A stretch of 64,000 nucleotides of DNA, taken from positions 124,001-188,000 of the forward strand of contig JBFWNY010000001.1 of the NCBI GenBank assembly GCA_050250815.1. The letters run 5' to 3'. Position 1 is the first letter of the stretch. Every line of letters starts with the position of its first letter. The stretch is from JAEUMD01 sp050250815 (GTDB taxonomy: Bacteria > Pseudomonadota > Alphaproteobacteria > Rhizobiales > Hyphomicrobiaceae). Of the stretch, positions 17,791 to 27,392 are shown piece after piece. The translations under genes were made by a program, and so were the position numbers. The notes below the pieces were generated by a model. It saw only the letters and a list, made by a program, of their open reading frames with translations, did no database searches and was not told where the DNA came from.

Positions 17791-18870
17791 GTGCTGACGC
17801 GACGGAATCTGATCTGCCGCGGAGGGGCTGCGGGCTTGATCGCGGCTGCGCCCGTATGGCAGCGCCACAGCGCTCTCGCCGCTGGTCCTGTAGCGGTTGC
17901 TCCGGCGGTCCCTGCTGCCGTAAGCCTGCTGCGCAAGGCGCGTTCCTGGTCATACCAGCTCCAGAACTACGACATGGCGGCGCTGGCGGCCTCGCCCGCC
18001 GATATCCTCGTCGTCGACTACTCAATCAACGGCCGTGAGGCGGCGCGCTTCACGGAAGGCAACGTCGGCCGCCTGCGGGTAAAGCCCGACGGCAGCCGCC
18101 GCGTCGTGCTGGCCTATCTGTCGATCGGGGAAGCCGAGGAGTACCGCTACTACTGGAAGGCCGACTGGCTCGAGCAGGACGGCGACCCTGGTGCCCGGCC
18201 GGACGGCGGTACGGACAAGACCACAGAAGACAAACGCGGGGACGAGAAACGCGAGGCATCCGCCAAGCCCGAGCGCTGGCTTTCGCCGTCCGCACCATCC
18301 TGGCTGGGTGATGAAAACGAGACGTGGTCGGGCAATTTCGCCGTTCGGTTCTGGGACCCGGGTTGGCAATCGATCATACTGGACGGGCCGCGGTCCTATC
18401 TCTCGCGGATCATCCGAGCGGGATTCGACGGCGTCTACCTCGATCGTGTAGACGCCTTCTACGAGCATTCGGACGAGCGCCCGTCGGCTGCCGATGACAT
18501 GGTCGCATTCGTTGAGCGGCTCGCGGCTGCTGCGCGGGCGCAGGTCCCGGGCTTCCTCGTCGTTCCGCAGAATGCTGAGGAACTGCTCGTCAAGCCGCAC
18601 TACGTCGCGCTCATTGATGCCATCGCGAAGGAAGATCTGCTCTACGGCAGCCCGGTACAGGGCAAGCGCAATTCTGAAGGTCTGATCACCAACTCGATGG
18701 GCTGGCTCGGTCATGCGCGGCTTGCCGACAAGCCGGTGATGGTCGTCGAGTACCTCGACGACGCGGCCGAGATCGCCAGGGCAACGCGCGAACTTCGCGC
18801 GTCCGGCATGATCCCTACGTTCGCTCCGAGGCTGCTGGACCGCCTGTCGCGATTTGCAGTGCCCGGCTAG
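17791..18870 (+). CDS. Tat-exported GH114/TM1410-like glycoside hydrolase
   Basis: A 359-aa protein resembling the endo-alpha-1,4-polygalactosaminidase (GH114, TM1410/MJ1477) group of TIM-barrel proteins. WSYQLQNYD, LAYLSIGEAEEYRYYW and FDGVYLDRVDAFYEH are recognisable, the last holding the candidate catalytic acid. The N-terminus LTRRNLICRGGAAG is a twin-arginine type signal, implying folded export. A charged insert of ~35 residues (about 128-165, rich in Asp, Lys, Glu) interrupts the barrel. GTG start. The role in exopolysaccharide turnover is inferred. Confidence 0.75.
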   Translation: MLTRRNLICRGGAAGLIAAAPVWQRHSALAAGPVAVAPAVPAAVSLLRKARSWSYQLQNYDMAALAASPADILVVDYSINGREAARFTEGNVGRLRVKPDGSRRVVLAYLSIGEAEEYRYYWKADWLEQDGDPGARPDGGTDKTTEDKRGDEKREASAKPERWLSPSAPSWLGDENETWSGNFAVRFWDPGWQSIILDGPRSYLSRIIRAGFDGVYLDRVDAFYEHSDERPSAADDMVAFVERLAAAARAQVPGFLVVPQNAEELLVKPHYVALIDAIAKEDLLYGSPVQGKRNSEGLITNSMGWLGHARLADKPVMVVEYLDDAAEIARATRELRASGMIPTFAPRLLDRLSRFAVPG

Positions 18871-19010
18871 GCAGGGCCAGGATCGCGAAACTGTCTGCCC
18901 GCCCCGATCAGGCAATTCTACCTAATGCTTCCTTAAGCCGTTGTCCGTGAGCGGCGCGCCCTTTACGCCTTCGCAAGGCTGTTTCAGTAGGCTGCCCCCG
19001 AATTGTAATC

Positions 19011-19886
19011 GTGCGTTCTTGTAACCGTGCGTTGGGGGACCCCTTGGACAAAGCGCCGCTCGAGGAGATGTTCTACAGGCTGCAGCAGCGATCGACGAAG
19101 TGGACGTCCTACTTCCCGGTCTATCAGGAGCTGCTAGCGCCGTTTGCCGGGAAGCCGGTCACCATCGTCGAGGTGGGAGTTCTGAATGGCGGCTCGCTGT
19201 TTCTTTGGCGCGAGCTGTTTGGCCCCGACGCGCGCATCATCGGCGTCGATGCTGCACCGGGCGCGCGACGCCTCGAAGCGGATGGCTTCGAAATCTACAT
19301 CGGCGACCAAGCCTCGCCCGAGTTCTGGGCCGCCTTCTTCGGCAAGGTCGGCGACGTCGATATTCTGATCGACGACGGCGGACACACCAACAAGCAGCAG
19401 ATCGTTACGCTCGCGGCCGCACTCGATCACATCCGCGACGGCGGTCTCCTCATCACCGAGGATACGCATACGAGCTACATGGCCCATTTCGCCAATCCCT
19501 CGCGTTTCAGCTTCATGAACTTCGCCTACCACGTCGCCGACAGCATTCAGGCGCGCAACCCCTTCGTGCCGCGCGGCAAGGGAAATGCGTTCGCCGCCGC
19601 GGTGTACGCGGTGCAGATTTTCGAATCGATCGTTTGCTTGCGCATTGACCGGCGCCGCTGCGAACCTGCGCGCATGGTGGTTGCCGGCGAGCGCCACATC
19701 GGCGCGGTCGATCAGCGGCATGCGGCGCACTGGGAGCCGGAAAACGCAACGCTCGACCGTCTGGCCGCGCGCCTGCCCGGTGAGCCGCTACGCAAGCTGG
19801 CGCGGCGCCTGCTGGCGACGTTCCGCGGCCGCGTCCTGCGCACGCAGCTTGCGCTCGAGAACCTGTCGCTCAAAAGCCATTTCTGA
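19011..19886 (+). CDS. class I SAM-dependent methyltransferase-like protein
   Basis: A protein of about 280-291 aa with a Rossmann methyltransferase core. TIVEVGVLNGGSLFLWRE is motif I, IIGVDAAPGARR follows, and VDILIDDGGHTNKQQI is the acidic motif seen in sugar or antibiotic O-methyltransferases (MycE/CmcI-like). TEDTHTSY completes the core. The substrate is unknown; the neighbouring epimerase gene hints at surface-sugar modification. A TTG at 19044, after GGGGGA, is a likelier start than the GTG at 19011 used here. Confidence 0.7.
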   Translation: MRSCNRALGDPLDKAPLEEMFYRLQQRSTKWTSYFPVYQELLAPFAGKPVTIVEVGVLNGGSLFLWRELFGPDARIIGVDAAPGARRLEADGFEIYIGDQASPEFWAAFFGKVGDVDILIDDGGHTNKQQIVTLAAALDHIRDGGLLITEDTHTSYMAHFANPSRFSFMNFAYHVADSIQARNPFVPRGKGNAFAAAVYAVQIFESIVCLRIDRRRCEPARMVVAGERHIGAVDQRHAAHWEPENATLDRLAARLPGEPLRKLARRLLATFRGRVLRTQLALENLSLKSHF

Positions 19887-19919
19887 GGTGCGTCGCCTGC
19901 GGCGGGTTACCGTCGGCTC

Positions 19920-20924
19920 TCAGCCGTAATACGAGCGGAACCAGGCGACGAAGCGGGCCATACCATCCTCGATCGAGGTGCGCGGCTCGAAGCCGACGGC
20001 GCTCGTCAGCGCCGCAACGTCGGCGAACGTGCGCTCCACGTCGCCCGGCTGCATGGGCAGATACTGCTTGATCGCCTTGCGGCCGACGGCGCTCTCGATG
20101 CAGGCGATGAAGTGCTCGAGCTCAACGGGCGCGTTGTTGCCGATGTTGTAGAGCCGGTAGGGGGCTTTCGACGTTGCCGGATCAGGATCGTCACCCGACC
20201 AGCCGCTATCCGGCCCGGCGGCTTGGTCGAGCGTGCGCAGAACACCTTCGACGATGTCGTCGATGTAGGTGAAGTCGCGCGCGTGCTTCCCCATGTTGAA
20301 CACCTTGATCGGCTCGCCTGCGGCAATGGCGCGCGTGAACAGGTAGGGCGCCATGTCGGGGCGCCCCCAGGGACCGTAGACCGTGAAGAAGCGCAGGCCG
20401 GTGACCGGGAACCGGTAGAGGTGCGCGTAGGCGTGCGCCATCAACTCGTTCGACTTCTTCGTCGCGGCGTAGAGGCTCAGGGGATGGTCGACGTTCTGGT
20501 GCACTGAGTAGGGCATGTGCGTGTTGGCGCCATAGACCGAGCTCGACGACGCGAACACCAGATGCTCGACCGGCGTCCGCCGGCAGCCCTCCAGCACATG
20601 CAGCATGCCGACGAGATTGGATTCGGCATAGGCGTGCGGGTTTTCCAGCGAGTAGCGAACGCCCGCCTGCGCCGCCAGATGCACCACGCGCTGCGGCCTG
20701 GCGCCTGCGAACAGGGCCTCCATCGCGACGCGGTCGGCCAGGTCGATCTGTTGAAACGAGAAGCCTGGACGCCCCTCAAGGTGTGCGAGGCGCGCCTGCT
20801 TGAGGCCCACGTCGTAGTAAGTGTTGAGATTGTCGAGGCCGACGACCTCGTCGCCGCGATCAAGCAGCCGTGCTGCCGTATGAAAGCCTATGAAACCGGC
20901 TGCCCCTGTGACCAGGACCTTCAT
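19920..20924 (-). CDS. UDP-glucuronate 4-epimerase (SDR family)
   Basis: A 334-aa extended short-chain dehydrogenase. GAAGFIGFHTA is the NAD-binding loop, HLAAQAGVRYS the conserved block of UDP-glucuronate epimerases (LpsL/CapI), and YAATKKSNE the catalytic YxxxK. ARDFTYIDDIVEGV and the C-terminal MQPGDVERTFAD are typical. It converts UDP-glucuronate to UDP-galacturonate for LPS or capsule. It converges with the methyltransferase gene. Confidence 0.88.
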   Translation of the reverse strand: MKVLVTGAAGFIGFHTAARLLDRGDEVVGLDNLNTYYDVGLKQARLAHLEGRPGFSFQQIDLADRVAMEALFAGARPQRVVHLAAQAGVRYSLENPHAYAESNLVGMLHVLEGCRRTPVEHLVFASSSSVYGANTHMPYSVHQNVDHPLSLYAATKKSNELMAHAYAHLYRFPVTGLRFFTVYGPWGRPDMAPYLFTRAIAAGEPIKVFNMGKHARDFTYIDDIVEGVLRTLDQAAGPDSGWSGDDPDPATSKAPYRLYNIGNNAPVELEHFIACIESAVGRKAIKQYLPMQPGDVERTFADVAALTSAVGFEPRTSIEDGMARFVAWFRSYYG

Positions 20925-21265
20925 GCGCTCTCCGCACCCCGTCCGTGCAGCGCGATGGATCGCTGCCTTACGTGCGAGGGATCGGGCAAGCGCCCCCGAT
21001 TGTCAACGCCGGCCGGGCGATGCCCTCGCACGCCTGCCGGCTCGGTGCAGATGCAAGTGAACAGCGAGGAAACGCTTGCCGCTGGGCTCGCCGCTCATTG
21101 AAGACGACTGCTTCCCCGTCTTTCCGCCGAATTGGTCTTGAAAAGTGCCATCACACCAGTGGCCGCCTTGACGCCCAGGCGGCGATGGCGAATGTGAAGT
21201 TTCGAGCGGTCATGCGACGATTGTCGTGGCATGCCTGCCGCTTTTTGAGGCGTGAGGGTTCGGCG
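20925..21265. other. 341-bp gene-free gap upstream of the CoA-transferase
   Basis: The gap lies between the divergent epimerase and CoA-transferase genes, so it must hold both promoters. I find no convincing small gene, tRNA or strong terminator. The CoA-transferase frame stays open through it, but the only start with a good ribosome binding site is at 21266. Confidence 0.4.
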
Positions 21266-23257
21266 ATGACGAACAAGGGCAGGCGCACGGCGCTCGATAC
21301 CATGGCCAACGGCAAGATCGTGTCGGCAGCCGACGCGGTGCGCCTCGTGCGCCGCGGCGATACGCTGGCGACCGGCGGCTTCGTCGGCATCGGGTTTCCG
21401 GAGAACGTCGCGGTGGCGCTCGAGGCGCGCTTTCTCGACGAGCGCGCGCGCGGTGTGGATCCCGACGAGGGGCTCGGCGCGTTGCAGCTCGTCTACGCTG
21501 CCGGCCAGGGCGACGGACAGGAGCGTGGGCTCAATCACCTCGGCCACCCCGGGCTCGTGGCCCGCGTTGTCGGCGGCCACTGGGGACTGGTGCCCAAGCT
21601 GCAGCGAATGGCCGTGGCTGGAGAGATCGAGGCCTACAACCTGCCGCAGGGCGTCATCTCGCATCTCTACCGCGACATCGCGGCGGGCAAGCCTGCCCAC
21701 ATCTCGCGAGTGGGCCTTGGCACGTTCGTCGATCCGCGGCACGGCGGCGGTAAGATCAACGCCAAAACCAAAGACGACCTCGTCCGTCTGATCGAACTCG
21801 ACGGTGAGGAGTACCTGCTGTATCGCACGTTCCCCATCGATGTGGCCATCGTGCGCGGGACGACCGCGGACCCGGACGGCAACATCACGATGGAGCGCGA
21901 GGCGTTGACGCTGGAGGCGCTGTCCATATCGATGGCCGCGCGCAACTCCGGCGGCATCACGATCGTACAGGTGGAGCGGATCGCCGAGCGCGGAAGCCTC
22001 AATCCACGGCAAGTCAAGATCCCCGGCGTGCTCGTCGATTGCGTGGTGGTGGCCGAGAAGCCCGAGTACCACATGCAGACGTTCGCCGAGCCCTACTCGC
22101 CCGCCTTCTCCGGCGAGGTTCGCGTGCCGATGACGTCTCTCAAGCCGATGGAAATGAGCGAGCGCAAGATCATCGCGCGGCGGGCGGCGATGGAAATCCG
22201 GCCCAACGCGGTGGTCAACCTGGGCATCGGCATGCCCGAGGGCATATCCGCCGTGGCCGCGGAAGAACGCATCATCGACATGATGACGTTGACGGCAGAG
22301 CCGGGCGTCGTCGGCGGCGTGCCCGCCTCGGGCCTCAACTTCGGTGCGGCCACCAACACGCAGGCGATCGTCGATCAGCCCTATCAGTTCGATTTCTACG
22401 ACGGCGGCGGGCTCGACATTGCCTTCCTCGGCCTCGCGCAGGCCGATGCGGAGGGCAACCTCAACGTCTCCAAGTTCGGACCGAAGCTCGCCGGTGCAGG
22501 CGGGTTCATCAATATTTCCCAGAACGCAAAATCCGTGGTGTTCGTCGGCACGTTCACCGCGGGCGGGCTCGACGTGAAGATCGAGGACGGCCGGCTCGTC
22601 ATTGCGAGCGAGGGCAAGGCGGTCAAGTTCGTGCGCGAGGTGGAGCACCGCACCTTCTCCGGCGCCTACGCGATGAAGCGCGGGCAACCGGTTCTCTATG
22701 TCACCGAGCGCTGCGTCTTCCGCCTCACCGGGCGCGGCATGGAGCTGTCCGAGGTTGCGCCCGGCATCGACATCGAACGCGACATCCTCGCGCGCATGGA
22801 CTTCATGCCGATCGTCGAGAACCCCGAGCTGATGGACGAGAGCATCTTCCTCGACGAGCCGATGGGCCTGCGTGATCGCATGGTGCAGCAGCCGCTATCG
22901 AGCCGCCTCAGCTACGACGCCGATCTCAACGTCCTGTTCATCGATTTCGAGCGCATCCAGATCAAGTCGGAGCGCGACGTGCGCGATGTGCGCCGCGCGG
23001 TCGAGACGATCGTCAAGCCGCTCGGGCACCGCGTCAACGCCATCGTCAACTACTCGGGAGCGGAGATCGCGCCGGAAGCTTTCGACAGCTACAGCGCTAT
23101 GGTGCAGAAGCTCGTCGAAACCTACTACGCGGACGTGACGCGCTACGGCACGTCCGGCTTCCTCAAGGCCAAGCTCGGCGCGTCACTGGAAGAAAAGGGT
23201 GTCGCGCCGCAGATTTTCGAAACGGAAGATGCGGCGCGCCAGGCGGTGGGGCGATAA
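21266..23257 (+). CDS. acyl-CoA:acetate/3-ketoacid CoA-transferase with C-terminal extension
   Basis: A 663-aa single-chain family I CoA-transferase (alpha and beta halves fused, YdiF/propionate CoA-transferase type). The catalytic glutamate is E345 in TAEPGVVGG; TGGFVGIGFPE opens the alpha half. About 130 residues beyond the usual ~530-aa enzyme form an additional C-terminal domain (from about residue 535; LNVLFIDFERIQI, then helices). GAGGG lies 7 nt before ATG 21266. The enzyme moves CoA between short-chain acids; the exact substrates are unknown. Confidence 0.88.
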   Translation: MTNKGRRTALDTMANGKIVSAADAVRLVRRGDTLATGGFVGIGFPENVAVALEARFLDERARGVDPDEGLGALQLVYAAGQGDGQERGLNHLGHPGLVARVVGGHWGLVPKLQRMAVAGEIEAYNLPQGVISHLYRDIAAGKPAHISRVGLGTFVDPRHGGGKINAKTKDDLVRLIELDGEEYLLYRTFPIDVAIVRGTTADPDGNITMEREALTLEALSISMAARNSGGITIVQVERIAERGSLNPRQVKIPGVLVDCVVVAEKPEYHMQTFAEPYSPAFSGEVRVPMTSLKPMEMSERKIIARRAAMEIRPNAVVNLGIGMPEGISAVAAEERIIDMMTLTAEPGVVGGVPASGLNFGAATNTQAIVDQPYQFDFYDGGGLDIAFLGLAQADAEGNLNVSKFGPKLAGAGGFINISQNAKSVVFVGTFTAGGLDVKIEDGRLVIASEGKAVKFVREVEHRTFSGAYAMKRGQPVLYVTERCVFRLTGRGMELSEVAPGIDIERDILARMDFMPIVENPELMDESIFLDEPMGLRDRMVQQPLSSRLSYDADLNVLFIDFERIQIKSERDVRDVRRAVETIVKPLGHRVNAIVNYSGAEIAPEAFDSYSAMVQKLVETYYADVTRYGTSGFLKAKLGASLEEKGVAPQIFETEDAARQAVGR

Positions 23258-23507
23258 CGGCGAGATGCGTCGCGACGGGCCGTTCGCTTCGCAATTCGAT
23301 CACGGCGGCTTGGGGCCAGGAGCGCCAACTTCCAAACGCGGATGATCAGTAGGAGTGTGGTTTCTGCGTCACGATGTCTGGATATTGGCTTGATTAAGAA
23401 TTGCTGCGACTCACTCGAGCGTCTTGGCAGCTATGCGACCGACGCGGACTGTCCTAGGTTTATCGAGCGAGCGTAAGATTAGTGTCGCAGCAGGTACGGG
23501 GGAAAGT

Positions 23508-24767
23508 ATGCGTCACAAGACCGTTCTGAGCAGCGTGGCCGCCGCAGTGCTCGGCATTGGCCTCGGTTCCGTGGCCTCGGCCCAGGAAACGGACACCACA
23601 CTCAATGCGTTCTCAACCGTCAAACTCGAGATCAAAGACGGCACGAAGACCACGCGCGGATGCAAGGCGGTCTATAGCGGAACGTACAGCCCGTCCAATC
23701 CGAGTTCCAACCCTTTCCAGCTCGTGGTCGAGATTGATCCCGAGTGGCATGCGGTCGACATCCCCACGACGTCTACTGTCAAGAATGCCAAAGTGACGTT
23801 CAAGACCGGCAGTGGCGAACAAGAACAAACCTTCAGCGTGACGCAGCAGCGCGACGATAATCTGATCGCGTCCAAGTTCGTTCGCATCGTGAACCAGAGC
23901 AATCTGCTCAATAGGCTAGTCGACGTGACGGGAAATCTTCGCGTCACCGTAGAGGGCGATCCGATTGAATACACATACAATGTCGGTCAGATGAGGCTGA
24001 TGTTTACCGCGCTTGAATCATGCTTCGACTCCCTCGGCCCGGGAGCCTCCTGCGAGGTCGCCGGGCCACAGACCCCGCGCGACATCGCAGACAAACGGGG
24101 CGAGCATCGTATCACCTTCGGCTTTGCCCCCGAGGTTGCGAACCTCAACCTCTGCAACATCCACTTCCACGCGACGGCCGAGCACAAAGGGCCCGGCTTC
24201 AGCCTGAAGGCTCCAGGCGAGGGCGGCTACCTCTGCACTCCGGTAACCCTGACCGATGCAGAGAAGGCGGAGCCCGCCGACGAAGGCTGCGAGGCGGAGC
24301 CCGGCCAGAGCAGACTGAAACCCGGCGACACCATCGAGGTGCACTGGGTCTACACGTCGTGCGACGTGAAGCCGGGCAAGGGCCTCGACTCCTGCGCATC
24401 GAAGAGCTGCGCCAACCCCGCGCTTCGCGTCGAGTCGCAGGTGTTCATGCTGGTCAACGATCCGAACGCGGCCAAAATCAGCGACTACGACTATGCGGGA
24501 CAGGCCAACACCGCGGGTCTCCACCAAGCCAAGGCGCTGCCGGCCGCGACGGGTGCCGTGCTGTTCCGCGGCTCAACCACGGGGCGGAAGTACAACGACA
24601 AGGGCTGCTCGCCCTATCAGGCGACGTGGAACGTGCGTCCCGCCTGCGCCAAGCTCGACATCAACTCGCTCAACACCTGGTGCAAAGGCAACGTCTTCAA
24701 GGAAGCGGGCGGCCACGACGTCCGCGAGCTGGTGACGGAGCTCAAGCAGCTCGATCCGATCCAGTGA
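23508..24767 (+). CDS. secreted delta-class carbonic anhydrase with N-terminal extension
   Basis: A 419-aa protein. Residues 1-26 are a signal peptide. The C-terminal part (from about 170) has LCNIHFHATAEH (His219, His221, His226) and EVHWVYTSCDV (His279), the His pattern of delta-class (CA_like) carbonic anhydrases, plus many cysteines suited to disulphides. About 145 residues between the signal and this domain form an extra beta-rich region not found in the ~250-300-aa members I know. A periplasmic role hydrating CO2 is inferred from the family. Start 23508 follows GGGGGA. Confidence 0.75.
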   Translation: MRHKTVLSSVAAAVLGIGLGSVASAQETDTTLNAFSTVKLEIKDGTKTTRGCKAVYSGTYSPSNPSSNPFQLVVEIDPEWHAVDIPTTSTVKNAKVTFKTGSGEQEQTFSVTQQRDDNLIASKFVRIVNQSNLLNRLVDVTGNLRVTVEGDPIEYTYNVGQMRLMFTALESCFDSLGPGASCEVAGPQTPRDIADKRGEHRITFGFAPEVANLNLCNIHFHATAEHKGPGFSLKAPGEGGYLCTPVTLTDAEKAEPADEGCEAEPGQSRLKPGDTIEVHWVYTSCDVKPGKGLDSCASKSCANPALRVESQVFMLVNDPNAAKISDYDYAGQANTAGLHQAKALPAATGAVLFRGSTTGRKYNDKGCSPYQATWNVRPACAKLDINSLNTWCKGNVFKEAGGHDVRELVTELKQLDPIQ

Positions 24768-24919
24768 TTGCCCGACGATTGGCGGCTGTCGAATATAGTG
24801 AAGGCTGCGGCGCACAGGGCGGTTGTGCAAGCGTCTGGCAATCTTGACACACCACTGTTGAGCCCCGACCCTCCGTCTGCTTGGGGTCACGAGCCGAAGT
24901 GGGTGCGCAGCGCGGCGTC

Positions 24920-25768
24920 TCAACTGTTGTCGCCGTCGAAGATGCCGCCAAGGCCGCCCAGGATCGAGCCCTCGCCGGTGCCGCCCATCGGACCGGCATT
25001 CGCCAGCACGCGGCCGGCAAGGCGAGAGAACGGCAGCGATTGCAGCCACACTTTGCCCGGGCCGCGCAGGTGGGCGAAGAACACTCCCTCGCCGCCGAAG
25101 ATCATCGACTTGATGTTGCCCGCGCGCACGATGTCAAATTCGACCGTGGGTGTCATTGCGGCGACGCAGCCGGTGTCGACGTGGATCTCCTGGCCGCGCG
25201 CCAGTTCCTTCTCGATCAGGCAGCCGCCGACGTGGATGAAGGCATAGCCGTCGCCCTCGAGCTTCTGCATGATGAAGCCCTCGCCGCCGAACAGGCCGGT
25301 CATGATCTTCTTCTGGAAATGGATGCCGATGGAAACGCCCTTGGCCGCGCACAGGAACGCATCCTTCTGGCAGATCATCATGCCGCCGACATCAGCCAGG
25401 TGGAACGGCAGGATGGTGCCCGGATAAGGAGAGGCGAAGGCGACGCGCGCCTTGCCCTGCCCCTGGTGGGTGAAGACCGTCATGAACAGGCTCTCGCCCG
25501 TCAGCAGTCGCTTGCCCGCGCCCATGATGCTGCCGAAGAAGCCCGACGCCTGCTTCGAGCCGTCGCCAAACACCGTGCTCATCTCGATGCTTGGCGCCTT
25601 GAACATCATCGAGCCGGCTTCCGCGATGGCGCTTTCGCCGGGGTCGAGCTCGATCTCGACGAACTGCATCTCCTGGCCGAAGATTTCGAAGTCGATGTCG
25701 TCGGCGACGCCAGCGCGGCGCGAGTGTTGGGAATGCGGTACGTTGGGAACCGAGCCGAATGGCGGCAT
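24920..25768 (-). CDS. AIM24 / TIGR00266 family protein
   Basis: A 282-aa protein with the glycine-rich beta-structure of the AIM24 family. FVEIELDPGESAIAEAGSM, GGEGFIMQKLEGDG and FGGEGVFFAHLRGPG are the repeated Gly-rich blocks. The yeast member AIM24 works in mitochondrial inner-membrane organisation; bacterial function is unknown. Start 25768 is preceded by AGGAG at 7 nt. It is divergent from rimO across 224 bp. Confidence 0.88.
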   Translation of the reverse strand: MPPFGSVPNVPHSQHSRRAGVADDIDFEIFGQEMQFVEIELDPGESAIAEAGSMMFKAPSIEMSTVFGDGSKQASGFFGSIMGAGKRLLTGESLFMTVFTHQGQGKARVAFASPYPGTILPFHLADVGGMMICQKDAFLCAAKGVSIGIHFQKKIMTGLFGGEGFIMQKLEGDGYAFIHVGGCLIEKELARGQEIHVDTGCVAAMTPTVEFDIVRAGNIKSMIFGGEGVFFAHLRGPGKVWLQSLPFSRLAGRVLANAGPMGGTGEGSILGGLGGIFDGDNS

Positions 25769-25992
25769 GGGGTGCTCCTGCGCAATGGTTGTAGACCGCG
25801 GGACCGGAGGAATGCCCGCCGGGTCGCTCGGCACGATCATAGCGCGGAGCGGTGTGAGACGTGCAACGGTCCACATCAGTTGCCGCTTGTGCCGGCGGGT
25901 CGAGCCGGCAGGCCCAAAGGGCACGATCCCCCACAGTCCCGGTCGCAAGCGTTCGCTTGCGCCGGTCAGGCCGCGGCGATAGAAGCCGCCCC

Positions 25993-27378
25993 ATGACGAC
26001 TTCCAGATCGCCGAAACATCGGCCCGCCGCGCGGACCGGACCAACCGCTCGCGCCAAGTCGCCGGCCGCTGCCCAGGCGCCGACGGTTGGCTTCGTGTCG
26101 CTCGGCTGCCCCAAGGCGCTGGTCGACTCGGAGCGCATCATTACGCGGCTGCGAGCGGAAGGCTACCGGCTGTCACCCAGTTACGAGGGTGCCGATGTCG
26201 TCGTCGTGAACACCTGCGGCTTTCTCGACAGTGCCAAGGCCGAAAGCCTGGATGCCATTGGCGAGGCGCTCGCCGAGAACGGCCGCGTCATCGTGACCGG
26301 CTGCCTGGGTGTGGAGGAGGACCGCATCCGCAGCGCGCACCCGGGCGTTCTTGCGGTCACCGGCCCGCACCAGTACGAGGCGGTGGTGTCGGCGGTGCAC
26401 GACGCGGTGCCGCCGCTGCACGACCCGTTCACCGACCTCGTGCCGCCCGAGGGCCTGCACCTCACGCCGCGCCACTACGCCTATTTGAAGATCTCTGAAG
26501 GCTGCAACAACCGCTGCACCTTCTGCATCATTCCCTCGATCCGCGGCGATCTGGCGAGCCGGCCGGCTGGCGACGTCATGCGCGAGGCCGAGCGGCTGGT
26601 GAAAGCGGGCGTCAAGGAACTGCTGGTCATCAGCCAGGATACCAGTGCCTACGGCGTTGATCTCAAGTATGCCGCCAGCGACTGGCGCGGTGCGCCGCTC
26701 AAGGCGCGCTTTCTCGATCTGACAAAGGCGCTGGGTTCGCTCGGCGCGTGGGTGCGGCTGCACTACGTCTACCCTTACCCGCACGTCGACGACGTCATTC
26801 CGCTGATGGCGGAAGGGCACGTGCTGCCTTACCTCGACATTCCCTTCCAGCATGCTTCGCCCAAGGTGCTGAAGGCGATGCGCCGGCCCGCTGCCCAGGA
26901 GAAGACGGCCGACCGCATCGCGGCCTGGCGGCGCGGCTGCCCGGACCTTGCCATCCGGTCCACGTTCATCGTCGGCTTTCCCGGCGAGACGGACGAGGAC
27001 TTCGAGCTGCTGCTGTCGTGGCTGCGCGAGGCGCGCCTCAACCGGGTCGGTTGCTTCAAGTACGAGCCGGTAGCCGGTGCCGCGGCGAATGCCATCGACG
27101 GTGCCGTGCCCGAGGAGGTCAAGGAGGAGCGCTGGCACCGCTTCATGGCCGCCCAGCAGGAGGTGAGTGCATCCCTGCTCGCCCAGAAGATCGGGCGTGA
27201 CATCGATGTCATCATCGACGAGGTCGACGAGGAGGGTGCCATGGGCCGCTCCAAGTGGGACGCGCCGGAAATCGACGGCTCGGTGTTCCTCAACGGCGAT
27301 ACGGATGTGGCGCCCGGCGACATCGTGCGCGCCCGCGTTGCGCACGCCGACGAATACGACTTGTGGGCTGAGCGCTGA
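25993..27378 (+). CDS. rimO: ribosomal protein S12 methylthiotransferase RimO
   Basis: A 461-aa radical SAM enzyme that methylthiolates an aspartate of ribosomal protein S12. The N-terminal cluster cysteines are C39, C75 and C104; the radical-SAM motif CNNRCTFC has C171, C175 and C178. FVSLGCPKALVDSE distinguishes RimO from MiaB. A C-terminal TRAM domain ends the protein. The first ~29 residues are a basic, probably disordered extension. The start has no clear ribosome binding site. Confidence 0.95.
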   Translation: MTTSRSPKHRPAARTGPTARAKSPAAAQAPTVGFVSLGCPKALVDSERIITRLRAEGYRLSPSYEGADVVVVNTCGFLDSAKAESLDAIGEALAENGRVIVTGCLGVEEDRIRSAHPGVLAVTGPHQYEAVVSAVHDAVPPLHDPFTDLVPPEGLHLTPRHYAYLKISEGCNNRCTFCIIPSIRGDLASRPAGDVMREAERLVKAGVKELLVISQDTSAYGVDLKYAASDWRGAPLKARFLDLTKALGSLGAWVRLHYVYPYPHVDDVIPLMAEGHVLPYLDIPFQHASPKVLKAMRRPAAQEKTADRIAAWRRGCPDLAIRSTFIVGFPGETDEDFELLLSWLREARLNRVGCFKYEPVAGAAANAIDGAVPEEVKEERWHRFMAAQQEVSASLLAQKIGRDIDVIIDEVDEEGAMGRSKWDAPEIDGSVFLNGDTDVAPGDIVRARVAHADEYDLWAER

Positions 27379-27392
27379 GTCCCGCCCGAGGG

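Noticed and set aside
19005..19033. Short direct repeat CGTGCGTT before the methyltransferase
   Set aside because: Two 8-bp copies 18 bp apart are too short to call a regulatory or mobile-element repeat.
21095..22687. 530-codon minus-strand frame
   Set aside because: Antisense to the CoA-transferase; His/Arg/Val-rich with no motif.
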